NCBI GenBank assembly: GCA_002359315.1
Contig: DEMS01000034.1
Location: 62,001-126,000 of the forward strand
From: Bacteroidetes bacterium UBA2664
Lineage (GTDB): Bacteria > Bacteroidota > Rhodothermia > Balneolales > Balneolaceae
Length of the DNA stretch: 64,000 nucleotides
Direction of reading: 5' to 3'
Numbering within the stretch: position 1 is the first letter of the stretch; each line of letters opens with the position of its first letter. Under the pieces are notes generated by a model. It made no database searches and was not told the DNA's origin. It was given only the letters and a program-made list of their open reading frames with translations. The translations under genes were made by a program, and so were the position numbers. Positions 37,784 through 47,309 of this stretch are shown here, one piece after another.

Positions 37784-38977
37784 ATGCTTTCCGGTAAGCG
37801 CATCATATTAGGCGTTACCGGGGGTATTGCTGCTTATAAGGCAGTTTTTCTCTTGCGAGAATTCCAAAAAGCCGGTGCAGAAGTTCGTGTTGTCATGACA
37901 CCGGCTGCGACCCGTTTTGTCGGGATTGAAACATTCACCTCTCTTACACGATATGATGTTGCCGTAGATGTTTTCTCCGGAGATCAACCGGGTCAAAGCT
38001 GGACAAAACATGTCCATATGGGAGAGTGGGCAGACCTTTATGTAATCGCACCCTGTACTGCAAACACATTGGCAAAAATTGTTCAGGGAGCCTCCGACAA
38101 CATGCTCACCACCACTGTTTTAACAGCCCGATGTCCTATCCTGATTTGCCCCACAATGGATGGAGAGATGTATGAGAGTCCGGCCGTCTCTGAAAATCTC
38201 GATAAAGTCCGGAAAATGGGCTACTATATTCAAGAACCGGAATCCGGTTATCTGGCGAGCGGACTCGAGGCAAAGGGCAGGCTTCCGGAACCGGAGACCA
38301 TTCTTCAAAGAGCTGATACAATTATCAAAGAACATGCGATTCAAGGCCCTTTAACCGGAAAAAAAGTGGTGGTTACGGCCGGGCCCACCCGCGAATATAT
38401 TGATCCTGTACGATTTATATCCAATCCCAGCAGTGGAAAGATGGGGATTGCGATGGCCGAGGCGGCAAGGGCACTGGGAGGAGATGTGTTGCTGCTTCAT
38501 GGGCCAATTTCTATTCAGATTCCTGAACGTATTCAATCCATCCCTTTTGTATCGGCTGAAGAGCTGTTCGGTTTAATGAAAACTCATGTGGATGCGAATG
38601 TCGTGATCATGGCCGCTGCGGTTTCCGATTTCAGTGCAGAGGAGAAGACCGATAAAAAAGTAAAAAAAGATCAGGCATCGCTCTCTCTGAAATTAAAAAG
38701 AACTCCCGATACTTTGCAGTGGTTAGGTGAAAATAAGAAAAAGGGTCAGCTATTAATCGGTTTTGCGATGGAGACAGAGGATTTGATTCAAAATGCCAAA
38801 TCTAAATTGGAAAAGAAGAATCTGGATTGGATTTGTGCAAATTCCATTCAAGATGAAGATTCCGGATTTGATTCAGACACAAATAAAATTACACTACTGG
38901 GTAAAAACAGTGAAGAGTATTTTGAGGGTACAAAAGAGAAAATTGCCATCGAAATATTGGAAAAGATTTTTCCGTAG
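37784..38977 (+). CDS. coaBC: Bifunctional phosphopantothenoylcysteine decarboxylase/phosphopantothenate-cysteine ligase
   Basis: Two steps of coenzyme A synthesis in one 397-aa flavoprotein. The CoaC half (1-180) has GVTGGIAAYKA, the active-site His in TKHVHMGEWADLYVIAPCTA, ASDNMLTTT, and the PTMDGEMY motif. The CoaB half (185-397) starts VVVTAGPTREYIDPVRFISN and contains VVIMAAAVSDFSAEE and LIGFAMET. It is the last gene of the yicC operon and acts in the same pathway as coaX at 24106. Confidence 0.95.
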   Translation: MLSGKRIILGVTGGIAAYKAVFLLREFQKAGAEVRVVMTPAATRFVGIETFTSLTRYDVAVDVFSGDQPGQSWTKHVHMGEWADLYVIAPCTANTLAKIVQGASDNMLTTTVLTARCPILICPTMDGEMYESPAVSENLDKVRKMGYYIQEPESGYLASGLEAKGRLPEPETILQRADTIIKEHAIQGPLTGKKVVVTAGPTREYIDPVRFISNPSSGKMGIAMAEAARALGGDVLLLHGPISIQIPERIQSIPFVSAEELFGLMKTHVDANVVIMAAAVSDFSAEEKTDKKVKKDQASLSLKLKRTPDTLQWLGENKKKGQLLIGFAMETEDLIQNAKSKLEKKNLDWICANSIQDEDSGFDSDTNKITLLGKNSEEYFEGTKEKIAIEILEKIFP

Positions 38978-39015
38978 CAGAAAATCGGTAACCTTTAAAT
39001 TTAGAATTCCCCATT

Positions 39016-40416
39016 CTACCCTATCCCCTTCCTAACCATTTCCCCCCACTCCTTACTCCCTTTCAGGTAGTCGACTAGGCCTTTCAAGCGCCACCAGGCA
39101 TGCATCTGTCTGAAGCCGATATTCTCCAGAAGTGCAAACAAAACTAACATCAAAACATCACTGATTCGTTGATATCGGCGGGTGGTAAGCTCCTCGAGGA
39201 GTACTGCAAATACAGATAGGATCATCCCAAAAACGATCGATGCGATGACAAATAGTGTGGCAAACCACACATTGATGATCCCTAACCATAGGGATACGAT
39301 GACAAAGATATATCCAAACAGCTCAATGATAGGAGAAAGGAGTTCCGCAAATAGAAAAAATGGCATTCCAACCATGCCTATTCGGCCATATTTCGGATTA
39401 AATAACATATGCTTGTATCGGTACATGGTATCAGCAAGGCCACGATGCCACCGATTTCGCTGAACAGATAATGTTTTTTTGTCTTCGGGAACCTCAGTCC
39501 AGCAGACCGGCTCTGCAATAAACCGTACTCTGTATGGGATTTTCTCTTTGATATGATAATCGTGAAGCCGTAGTACAAGTTCCATATCTTCGCCTACGGT
39601 ATCATGGAGATATCCTCCCACTCTGATCACCGCTTTTCTGTCAAAGATTCCAAATGCCCCGGAGATAATTAAGAGTGAGTTCAGGTAATCCCAACCGACC
39701 CGGCCAAAAAGGAAAGCACGCAAATATTCAACAGCCTGAATCCTTCCTAAATAAGTTTTGGGTAACCGGACTTCCACAATCTCCCTGTTCTTAAAAGTAC
39801 ATCCGTTGGCAACCCTGATCACACCTCCCACAGCAATGGTCGATTCGTCCTCCATAAACACACGTAACATTTTAATGATTACGTCTGCTTCAAGAATTGA
39901 ATCCGAGTCAACCGCACAAATCAAGTCTTTAGATGCGATATTGATTCCGGCATTAAGTGCGTCTGCCTTGCGGCCGTTCTCTTTGTCAACAACAATCAGT
40001 TTGGGATAGCGATCCGATCTGTAAATCGCTTTGATTGGTTTATGATCCACATATTTTGGCCGATGACGCTCATCTTTTTCAAGTTTAAAATAATCGATCA
40101 TCAGTGCCAATGTATTGTCTTTACTCCCATCATTCACAACAACCACTTCAAAATTGGCATATTTGATATTCAATAGGGAATTCACAGAGTTGATTATCGA
40201 TCCTTCCTCATTATATGCCGGTGCGATAATACTGACCGGTTTGTATAGGTTGGTGCTGTAGACACCGGTCATCTTAAAAACCCGATCAATATCTTTATAT
40301 TTTCTGATATGAAAATAGGATGCAATACTCAAAAACAGATAGGCTGAGTTGATAAACAGAAAATAGAATATCACAAGTACATTTAATAAAAAGAGAAGAT
40401 TAATCAGTATCGACAT
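39016..40416 (-). CDS. Processive family 2 glycosyltransferase (membrane polysaccharide synthase)
   Basis: A 466-aa inner-membrane enzyme. N-terminal helices cover about 5-32. The GT2 domain has VSIIAPAYNEEGSI, VVVNDGSKDNT (Asp 96), the DxD motif AVDSDS (170-172), GED at 275-277, and the processive-synthase signature QRNRW at 319-323. Four C-terminal helices form a likely channel for the growing chain. It resembles PgaC/NodC/NfrB-type synthases that couple synthesis and export. It overlaps the HEAT-repeat gene by 17 bp. No PilZ domain is present, so cyclic-di-GMP control, if any, is indirect. The sugar made is unknown. Confidence 0.88.
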   Translation of the reverse strand: MSILINLLFLLNVLVIFYFLFINSAYLFLSIASYFHIRKYKDIDRVFKMTGVYSTNLYKPVSIIAPAYNEEGSIINSVNSLLNIKYANFEVVVVNDGSKDNTLALMIDYFKLEKDERHRPKYVDHKPIKAIYRSDRYPKLIVVDKENGRKADALNAGINIASKDLICAVDSDSILEADVIIKMLRVFMEDESTIAVGGVIRVANGCTFKNREIVEVRLPKTYLGRIQAVEYLRAFLFGRVGWDYLNSLLIISGAFGIFDRKAVIRVGGYLHDTVGEDMELVLRLHDYHIKEKIPYRVRFIAEPVCWTEVPEDKKTLSVQRNRWHRGLADTMYRYKHMLFNPKYGRIGMVGMPFFLFAELLSPIIELFGYIFVIVSLWLGIINVWFATLFVIASIVFGMILSVFAVLLEELTTRRYQRISDVLMLVLFALLENIGFRQMHAWWRLKGLVDYLKGSKEWGEMVRKGIG

Positions 40417-41512
40417 AACTCCCTCCTGTATCTTTGATTTCTATCCACTCTTGCTGATATTTTGCATCAATATTTTTGTGAAGGATTCCTTTATCATGAG
40501 AGTTTAACAACGCCATCTGCGCATTAATTCTCACATCCAGATCATGATCATTTGCAAGGTTAATTAATATTGGATCCAGATTTGTTGAATAAAATTTCTG
40601 AATCCATTTAGCTGTCGAAAGTCGAACCGGAGTATGTTCTGATTTCCAGGTTTTTGTTTCATCTACCAAATCCAGAATATTTACATTGGAAATTTCTGAA
40701 AGAGTATCAATAAGAGCAGATGTCAGTTGACCCTTTATATCATTTTGATATGGATATTTGAAAAAAGTAACCAGATCATCCGACAGTTGATAATAACCTA
40801 ATTCCGGTATTATTCTTACAATGTATTCGGCATTAGAAACCGGTGTGGCAACATCTGAGATATATCGAAATAGAGTATTTGCAGCCTGGTTAGATTTTTT
40901 ATGAAGATTACAATATTTATAAATCACATCATTAACAGCCATGGAAGCGATATCTCCGGAATATACAAATACCCTTAGAGCCTCATCCCGAATTTCCTGG
41001 TCATCTGTATTGATTAAAGCGAGAGTTGCACCATATTTTATGACCGGGTAACTGTGAAATTGAAGAGTTTTTAACCGATGGATAACCGAGTCTTCCGTCT
41101 GATCTTTTTTTTCATAATACATGCAAGCCTGTGCAATTTTTATGGTGGATGCAGATCGAAGTCCTTTTTTGAAGTAGTTATTAAATTGACTGAGATTAAG
41201 AAGGTTTTTTAATTTTGCTTTCTGTTCACCATCAAAATTATCAATTAATATATTTGTATTCTTGAATGCAGAAATCACTTCAAATCGATTTCTAAGATGT
41301 TTGGAGAACTGCTCTTGAGTAATATCACTATCCAGATATTCATAGAGTATGGGAAGAATTTTTTCTTCCGCTTGCTTCATCTTTACTGCCCATTTTTTTA
41401 AAAGAACTCTCCGAATTAAAACGATCACGATCAAAACCAAAAAAAGTGAGATGAGAACAAATAGTACTATTTGTATCACCTGAATTGCAACACTGTCTAC
41501 ATCCGGGTTCAT
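40400..41512 (-). CDS. Membrane-anchored HEAT-repeat protein
   Basis: A 370-aa protein with one N-terminal membrane helix (about 9-33, VIQIVLFVLISLFLVLIVIV) and a basic segment after it, suggesting a cytoplasmic body. The rest is all-helical with HEAT-like repeats (HSYPVIKYGATLALINTDDQ; VRLSTAKWIQKFYSTN; NDHDLDVRINAQMALLNSHD). HEAT solenoids bind proteins. It sits exactly between the response regulator (4-bp overlap) and the glycosyltransferase (17-bp overlap), so the simplest hypothesis is an adaptor that lets the regulator act on the synthase. That role is inferred, not seen. Confidence 0.75.
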   Translation of the reverse strand: MNPDVDSVAIQVIQIVLFVLISLFLVLIVIVLIRRVLLKKWAVKMKQAEEKILPILYEYLDSDITQEQFSKHLRNRFEVISAFKNTNILIDNFDGEQKAKLKNLLNLSQFNNYFKKGLRSASTIKIAQACMYYEKKDQTEDSVIHRLKTLQFHSYPVIKYGATLALINTDDQEIRDEALRVFVYSGDIASMAVNDVIYKYCNLHKKSNQAANTLFRYISDVATPVSNAEYIVRIIPELGYYQLSDDLVTFFKYPYQNDIKGQLTSALIDTLSEISNVNILDLVDETKTWKSEHTPVRLSTAKWIQKFYSTNLDPILINLANDHDLDVRINAQMALLNSHDKGILHKNIDAKYQQEWIEIKDTGGSYVDTD

Positions 41513-41892
41513 TCTTTTTCCGGTAAATTTGCTAATGCCCGTTCTATTCGAATGACAAGATTATCGATATTAATCGGTTTTTGCAGATAATCGTGTATCC
41601 CCAGGTCAAAAAGGGCTTTTACCTCTTCAGACACCTCCTTTCCGGACAAAACAATTATTCTGGATAGATCCATCAAATTTTTTTCACTTACAATCTCAGC
41701 AACTTCCCTTCCATCAATGCCCGGCATCATCATGTCCAATATGACCAAGTCCGGTTTAAGGTTTTTGATACCGTCTACACCATCTAAACCATTGTCAATG
41801 TGATGAATATCATATCCCTTTTTCTGTAATCTGAATTTAACATAATTAGCTACGTTTGAGTCATCATCAATAAGTAATATACGTTTTGACAT
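41509..41892 (-). CDS. Single-domain response regulator
   Basis: A 127-aa CheY-like receiver with no output domain. Acidic residues lie at LLIDDDSN (9-11), the phosphoacceptor is Asp 53 in VILDMMMPGIDG, with Ser 83 (VLSGKE) and Lys 105 (LQKPIN). It follows the GAF histidine kinase by 4 bp and overlaps the HEAT gene by 4 bp, so kinase, receiver, adaptor and synthase are one translationally coupled unit. With no DNA-binding domain it must act by protein contact. Confidence 0.92.
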   Translation of the reverse strand: MSKRILLIDDDSNVANYVKFRLQKKGYDIHHIDNGLDGVDGIKNLKPDLVILDMMMPGIDGREVAEIVSEKNLMDLSRIIVLSGKEVSEEVKALFDLGIHDYLQKPINIDNLVIRIERALANLPEKE

Positions 41893-41896
41893 TTTT

Positions 41897-43099
41897 CTAA
41901 ATCGGAATTAAAACATTTATAGCTGTGCCTTTTCCCTCTTCCGAGGAAACTTTTATCATACCCTTTAACAGCGAAACATATTTCTTTGCCATAAACATAC
42001 CAAATCCGGTAGACTCATTCCCTTCTGTACAGGGTCTGATTATTGATTCCTTGCCACTGTAGATATCTTCCAACAGATCATCAGGCATGCCCTTTCCCGT
42101 ATCTTTAATTGTAAAATCGAGTAACTTTTTAGTCTTGACCACCGATGTAAGCTTAATTGTAATCGTACCATTTTTAGGGGTAAATCGTTTTGCATTACTC
42201 AATAAATTTCCTACAATTAATTCCCACATCTCTTTATCAATTTCGCCATTGATTTGCTCATCCATCTGGATAATCAGTTTCTGATTTTTTCTATCCAGTG
42301 CATTTCTGAATAAATCGATTACTTTATTCGTTAATTTCACAACATCTACCGGTTCCCGCTTTACAATAAATGCTTTATTCCTAACATAATCAGAATCAAG
42401 CATTAAATTGATAACACTTAATATTGTCTCGCCACCTTTCTCAATATTTTTAACCATCTCAATATGATCCGGATCCGTCAGTTCTTCCAGAAGCAGTTCT
42501 GAAAAATTGATGATTCCACCCAAAGGGTTTCTGATATCATGGCTGACAATTTTTATCAATTCATCTTTTTCCGCATTCTTTTCTGACAGTAAATTTTTTA
42601 CTGATATTAATTCATAGCGGGAGATAATCTCATCAGCCAATGTCTTAATGGCTTCTTTTTGCGAATCTGATAATTTACCCGGTGTTTTATCGATTACGCA
42701 CAACGTCCCGACCTTATACCCTTCCGGTGTTTTAAGAGGGACTCCTGCATAGAATCTCAGTTTATCCGGTCCGGGCAAATTCGGATCATTTTTAAAAATT
42801 TCATGTTCTAAACTGTCCCTGATTTCCAATACATCATCTTGCATGATCGTATACTGACATATACCGGCACTCCTCGGCATTGTACTCCCTTCAGATCCAA
42901 AAGAGGCCTTCACATACTGTTTGTCCCTGCCTACCAATTTAATAAATGCAACAGGAGCATTGCATATTAATGCGGCCAGAGCAGCCAAACGGTCAAAAAC
43001 TTCATCTCTCTGAATGCCTTTTTCAATGTTTTCATACCTTTCGAGAGCTTTTACTCGATTTTGTTCATTCGCTGATATGTTTTTTAGATGTTCAGCCAT
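41897..43099 (-). CDS. GAF-domain sensor histidine kinase, copy 1
   Basis: A 400-aa soluble kinase. GAF domain at about 25-165 (DRLAALAALICNAPVAFIKL; FYAGVPLKTPEGYKVGTLCV), a short coiled linker, HisKA with His 187 in KIVSHDIRNPLGG, and HATPase with NLLSNAKRFTPKNGTI, DTGKGMPDD and STGFGMFMAKKY. No membrane segment, so it senses an internal signal or partner. It is the first gene of the operon with the response regulator, HEAT protein and glycosyltransferase. A paralogue is at 47310-48530 with the same domain order; here the GAF is of the FhlA-like/CYTIMQD type with unknown ligand. Confidence 0.92.
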   Translation of the reverse strand: MAEHLKNISANEQNRVKALERYENIEKGIQRDEVFDRLAALAALICNAPVAFIKLVGRDKQYVKASFGSEGSTMPRSAGICQYTIMQDDVLEIRDSLEHEIFKNDPNLPGPDKLRFYAGVPLKTPEGYKVGTLCVIDKTPGKLSDSQKEAIKTLADEIISRYELISVKNLLSEKNAEKDELIKIVSHDIRNPLGGIINFSELLLEELTDPDHIEMVKNIEKGGETILSVINLMLDSDYVRNKAFIVKREPVDVVKLTNKVIDLFRNALDRKNQKLIIQMDEQINGEIDKEMWELIVGNLLSNAKRFTPKNGTITIKLTSVVKTKKLLDFTIKDTGKGMPDDLLEDIYSGKESIIRPCTEGNESTGFGMFMAKKYVSLLKGMIKVSSEEGKGTAINVLIPI

Positions 43100-43337
43100 T
43101 TTATAAGTATTGGGTGATTTTATCTACAGTGAGAATGTATAGAATATATCTCTATGAAATCCACCCTAAAAAAAATCGTTCTTAGATCTATTCATAGAAA
43201 ATGAGTTGCATTTACAAAGATATTAATCGACTCTCGTTTTTATTGTTTCCATGATTTGTTGAAATTGACGAATATAGAAGTGCTTAAATTTTTGTATTCT
43301 AAGCTCATCAATTAACACGTCAACTCCACGAAACCGG
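43100..43337. other. Divergent intergenic control region
   Basis: 238 bp between the divergent kinase operon (-) and the LtaS-like gene (+). It must hold both promoters. It is AT-rich and I could not pick a convincing promoter or operator. Confidence 0.5.
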
Positions 43338-45800
43338 ATGAATATTTTTGATAATATTGTCTACAAATATGCAGACCTGTTGAGGTATGCACTATCTATT
43401 ATACTTTCATTGTTGATTGTCGGTATTGGGTTGAGAGTGTATGAATATGGAGTTGTTTCAGCCAATTATTTACTGCCTTCTGATGCCGGACAGCTCTATA
43501 CCTACGCCATTTTCTACGATATTTTATATTATTCGTTGATTGGCACTCTTTTCTCAGCTTTTTTTGTCATGTTTTATTTGATAAATCGGAAAATTGCCCT
43601 GTTTACAATTTTACCCTGCATACTTCTATTTATAATTATCAATGTTTCTCTAATTCAATATTTTGCTGAAGTTTTAACCCCGTTGGGCTCTGATTTTTTT
43701 GCCTATAACTTTACAGAGATCAACGATACATTCCAGACTTCCATAAATCTATCCTTTAGCAGAATTTTTCCCATTATACTCTTTCCCGCAATATATCTCA
43801 TCTCATTTTATCTGATCAATAGGATTGATTGGAACCCAAAGATTCCTGCTTATGGCACACTTCTCCTATTGATATTTTCATTCTTGAATTTTTTTCTGTT
43901 TCCAAAAGATTCCGATTTTCAAAACGAGATTGATTATTCTCTAACTGTCAATAAATCGGGTTATTTTTCAATTAAATCGATCGACTTTCTTCTGCTGTCC
44001 GGAAGCCGGTATCAATACGACGGGCCCGAATATCCTCTTCTAACTACTTCTGACGCTGAAGATATAATAGGCCCCTATTTTGAAGAGAGTGATCGTCCGC
44101 CCAACCTTGTGTTCATCATTATTGAAAGTATGGGTGGGATACTCATGCCGCCCCACGCCAGATACGGTGGTTTTGCCCCTTTTTTAGAATCACTGTCTGG
44201 AGAAAGCCTCTACTGGACACATTTTTTAGCAACAAGTGGCAGGTCTTTTAACGCACAGGCTTCTATTTTCGGGTCTCTTCCTTATGGTGATAGTGGATTT
44301 ATGGAAATGGGATATTTTGCTCCGGATCACCATACTCTTATTTCGATTCTGAATGATAATGGCTATCAAACAAATTATTTCTCCGGCTATGACACCAGAT
44401 TTGATAAATTGGATATCTTTCTCGAAAGGCAGGGTCTGGATTTATTGATTAACTCTGCTCGCTTTCCAGATCATTATGAAAAAATGGATGAAATTGAGGG
44501 GGGCTTTACCTGGGGATATTCAGATAAAGATGCATACAGAAGAGCTTTCGATTTTATTGATACATTCGATCAGGAACAACCACGATTGGATATCTTTTTT
44601 AGTCTCAATTTCCATGAACCTTTTATTATACCTGAAACTGAACTCTATTTGCAGAAATTTGCAGATCATTTAAATACATTGGATATTTCTGAAGCCAAAC
44701 GATCCGAATATCTTCAGTATCCGGAAATTTTTTCAGCCCTTCTTTATACCGATGATGCGATTAAAGAACTAATGGACCGATATCGAATGAGAGAAGATTT
44801 TGAAGACACAATATTCATTATTACCGGTGACCATCGAATGATTCCTGTACCGCATATCAATAGAATTGATCGGTATTATGTACCTTTTATGATCTATTCA
44901 CCAAAACTCAACAGTCCGGCTACTTTTGATGGTGTTTCATCTCATTTAGATGTAACACCGACCCTTTTGACATATCTGCAAAACAATTATTCGATTCAGG
45001 TACCAGACTCTGTTCACTGGTTGGGAAATACCTTGAATATGAGTGAGTCATTCAGTGCTGACCGGGATATTCCATTTATGAGAATAAAGGGTGGGCTTCA
45101 AGATTACCTGAGTGGTGATATTTATCTTTCCGGAGATCAAATATTTCAGTTGGAAGAGGGAATGCTCTTACGGCCTTTGGATGACCCTGAATTATTGGTT
45201 GAAATGAAAACTAAATTTGATGATTTCAGAGCCTTGAATGAGTATGTGACTTCAGCGAATAAATTGATTCCGATGACAGAAGATTATCAAACTGAACTTG
45301 AATTCGCATTGCAAGAAGAAGAGTACTTCAGAAGAAATGAATTATCCACTATGAATAATGAAGAGCTTTTTTTTATTGCTAGAGATGAGGCTTTTGAAGG
45401 CAACTATGAGTCAGCCCGCACAATTTTAAGAAGAATATTAAGAGATAGTCCCAATTTTTATGATGCCTGGCTTCTTAATGGCCGAACTTTCGCCTGGGAA
45501 GGCCGGTATGATATTGCGATGAACAGTTATAATGAAGTACTTAGAAGAAATCCGGATTTATTAGAAACATATGAAGCCATAGCTGATCTATATTTCTGGC
45601 AGGATGAACCGGTTCTTGGTATTGAAATTATTGAGACCGGGTTGGAGGTTGAAAACAATTACGTTCCCCTGATCTTCCGCCGGGCCCGGGCATTGAATCA
45701 AGCGGGAGCAACAGATGAAGCTCGTTTATGGGTAGAAAGAGGCTTGATTTTAGAGCCCGGCAATGAGAATTTATTAAATCTGCAGAATCAGATGAATTGA
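43338..45800 (+). CDS. LtaS-like sulfatase-fold phosphotransferase fused to TPR repeats
   Basis: An 820-aa membrane enzyme. Five hydrophobic helices lie within residues 15-190. The sulfatase/LTA-synthase domain (about 255-580) has the metal ligand Glu 263 (FIIIESMGG), the likely nucleophile Ser 303 in TSGRSFNAQASIFGSLPYG, His in LNFHEPF near 426, and Asp 498-His 499 in ITGDHRM. From about 655 to 820 there are TPR-like repeats (FDEAFEGN-type helices, AWLLNGRTFAWEGRYDIAMN, AIADLYFWQDEPVLGIEIIE). The domain transfers phosphoglycerol or phosphoethanolamine onto glycans in known relatives. The TPR tail would be periplasmic and is unusual for this family; it shares its style with the TPRs of the YaiO-like neighbour. 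Its stop abuts that of the neighbour. Confidence 0.85.
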   Translation: MNIFDNIVYKYADLLRYALSIILSLLIVGIGLRVYEYGVVSANYLLPSDAGQLYTYAIFYDILYYSLIGTLFSAFFVMFYLINRKIALFTILPCILLFIIINVSLIQYFAEVLTPLGSDFFAYNFTEINDTFQTSINLSFSRIFPIILFPAIYLISFYLINRIDWNPKIPAYGTLLLLIFSFLNFFLFPKDSDFQNEIDYSLTVNKSGYFSIKSIDFLLLSGSRYQYDGPEYPLLTTSDAEDIIGPYFEESDRPPNLVFIIIESMGGILMPPHARYGGFAPFLESLSGESLYWTHFLATSGRSFNAQASIFGSLPYGDSGFMEMGYFAPDHHTLISILNDNGYQTNYFSGYDTRFDKLDIFLERQGLDLLINSARFPDHYEKMDEIEGGFTWGYSDKDAYRRAFDFIDTFDQEQPRLDIFFSLNFHEPFIIPETELYLQKFADHLNTLDISEAKRSEYLQYPEIFSALLYTDDAIKELMDRYRMREDFEDTIFIITGDHRMIPVPHINRIDRYYVPFMIYSPKLNSPATFDGVSSHLDVTPTLLTYLQNNYSIQVPDSVHWLGNTLNMSESFSADRDIPFMRIKGGLQDYLSGDIYLSGDQIFQLEEGMLLRPLDDPELLVEMKTKFDDFRALNEYVTSANKLIPMTEDYQTELEFALQEEEYFRRNELSTMNNEELFFIARDEAFEGNYESARTILRRILRDSPNFYDAWLLNGRTFAWEGRYDIAMNSYNEVLRRNPDLLETYEAIADLYFWQDEPVLGIEIIETGLEVENNYVPLIFRRARALNQAGATDEARLWVERGLILEPGNENLLNLQNQMN

Positions 45801-47060
45801 TTAAAATTTGAGCTGAATGCCACCATTCAGCGTGTAGATCTCTGTAAAATCACCCGGTGAAAACGACAGTTCTTGCCTTGCCGCATCAAATGATAGAAAC
45901 AGGGCCAGATTGATACTCAGTGATTTAAATCCATCGATACCGAAAAATTGTGATTCCGTAAAAAATACATCTCCGCTTACATCCTGAAATCGTCGTTCTT
46001 CCGGTGAAAAACCAAAACCCCCTCTGAAAGTGATATAATCATCCGGCCCGGCAAAATATCTTCGGGCCAATAAATTTATAGATCGCGAATTCCCTACCGA
46101 ACTGGGGGTTATATATGGACGTAAAGTAAAGAGCCAATTTCCCTGGTATTTGGTGATCGTACCGGTGTAAATCAAGACGTCACTGTTTTGAAATTTTAGA
46201 TATCGAAATCCAATAGATAATTCAAATCCATTGGACATTCGTTTGTGTAATTCAGCGCCGGTTCGAAATTCAGGAAAAATTGAACTATTGGCATACCCAA
46301 TGTTCATATACCCGTACCAACCATCCGCAATACTTGGATAAAAATCGATCTCCGGTTGAAATCCAATAGTATCAAATCGATTTCCGTAATTCAATCTCCC
46401 GATAACAGACCCGATGGGTGTTCTCCCGGAAAGTTGAATATGTCCTTTTTGAGCCGGACTGAAAACTTCCGAATAGTGATCATACGTATATGATCCGGTA
46501 AGTGTATAATTCTGGCTCGAAACTCGTATTGATCTCCTTAATGCATATGCCTCACTATTGGAAGGACTGATTTGATCTATTCTGTTTAAAATACGAGCCG
46601 CTTCACGATCCATTTCGGCAGCATGGTGAGCGTTGGCACTTTTAAGTAACACCGGAACATCGACAGGATAATAGCGTGTAGCCATTGTCGCAAATTCAAC
46701 AGCTTCCTGAGGATTTTCAGCCCATATCTCATTGTCAATGGATGCCAGCAATGCATCTCTGTGATCAGGAGTATCTTCCAAAACATGAGCCAACTCCTTT
46801 CGCGACCGATCATATTGAGCATCCCAGGAGTAGGTTCTGGCGATCAGTATTCGAACATCATGATAATCCGGTGCTATCTCTAAAATAGCATATGCGAGTT
46901 TGCGAGCCTCCTCTCTTTCACCATCAAAAGCCAACTGTCTGGCCTCTTCAAATGCTGTATCTACATTCTCCACTTCCTGTGAAAATACTTGAACCGGGTT
47001 GAGAAGAATGATAAATAGAAATAGGCTTATCGCCGTCTTGATTTGAGAATTTTGAATCAC
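45801..47060 (-). CDS. YaiO-family outer-membrane beta-barrel with N-terminal TPRs
   Basis: A 419-aa exported protein. The signal peptide ends near residue 27 (PVQVFSQ). Residues 30-175 are TPR-like helices (FDGEREEARKLAYAILEIAP; ARTYSWDAQYDRSRKELAHV). Residues 180-419 are a barrel of alternating strands (YTLTGSYTYDHYSEVFSP; GSVIGRLNYGNRF; FELSIGFRYLKF), ending GGIQLKF with a terminal Phe. YaiO-family and NfrA/PgaA-like proteins pair with GT2 synthases as exopolysaccharide export or docking components. The gene is convergent with the LtaS-like gene with no spacing between stop codons. Its export role in this cluster is inferred. Confidence 0.85.
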   Translation of the reverse strand: MIQNSQIKTAISLFLFIILLNPVQVFSQEVENVDTAFEEARQLAFDGEREEARKLAYAILEIAPDYHDVRILIARTYSWDAQYDRSRKELAHVLEDTPDHRDALLASIDNEIWAENPQEAVEFATMATRYYPVDVPVLLKSANAHHAAEMDREAARILNRIDQISPSNSEAYALRRSIRVSSQNYTLTGSYTYDHYSEVFSPAQKGHIQLSGRTPIGSVIGRLNYGNRFDTIGFQPEIDFYPSIADGWYGYMNIGYANSSIFPEFRTGAELHKRMSNGFELSIGFRYLKFQNSDVLIYTGTITKYQGNWLFTLRPYITPSSVGNSRSINLLARRYFAGPDDYITFRGGFGFSPEERRFQDVSGDVFFTESQFFGIDGFKSLSINLALFLSFDAARQELSFSPGDFTEIYTLNGGIQLKF

Positions 47061-47309
47061 CGGGGTTTTCCTTTTTTTAAAAGAACATGATCTGAATTAT
47101 GTCCTAATATTGACCAAATTTAGATGAGAGTCAAACTTTAACGCACTGTCATCAGTAGCATTCATCCATTTGATATTAATTCAATCTGTGGGCCGGCTAC
47201 CTGCAGAGAAGCCATAATAAAACGAAATCAATCAGTAAATCACTGCCTTTTTTTTGATCCACGCTGCTTAATTCAACGGACTCTTCTCCATGCTAAATAG
47301 AGTAATCTC

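Noticed and set aside
39016..40416. PilZ-type cyclic-di-GMP control of the GT2 synthase
   Set aside because: No RxxxR...DxSxxG motif is present in the chain and no PilZ or GGDEF gene lies in the window.
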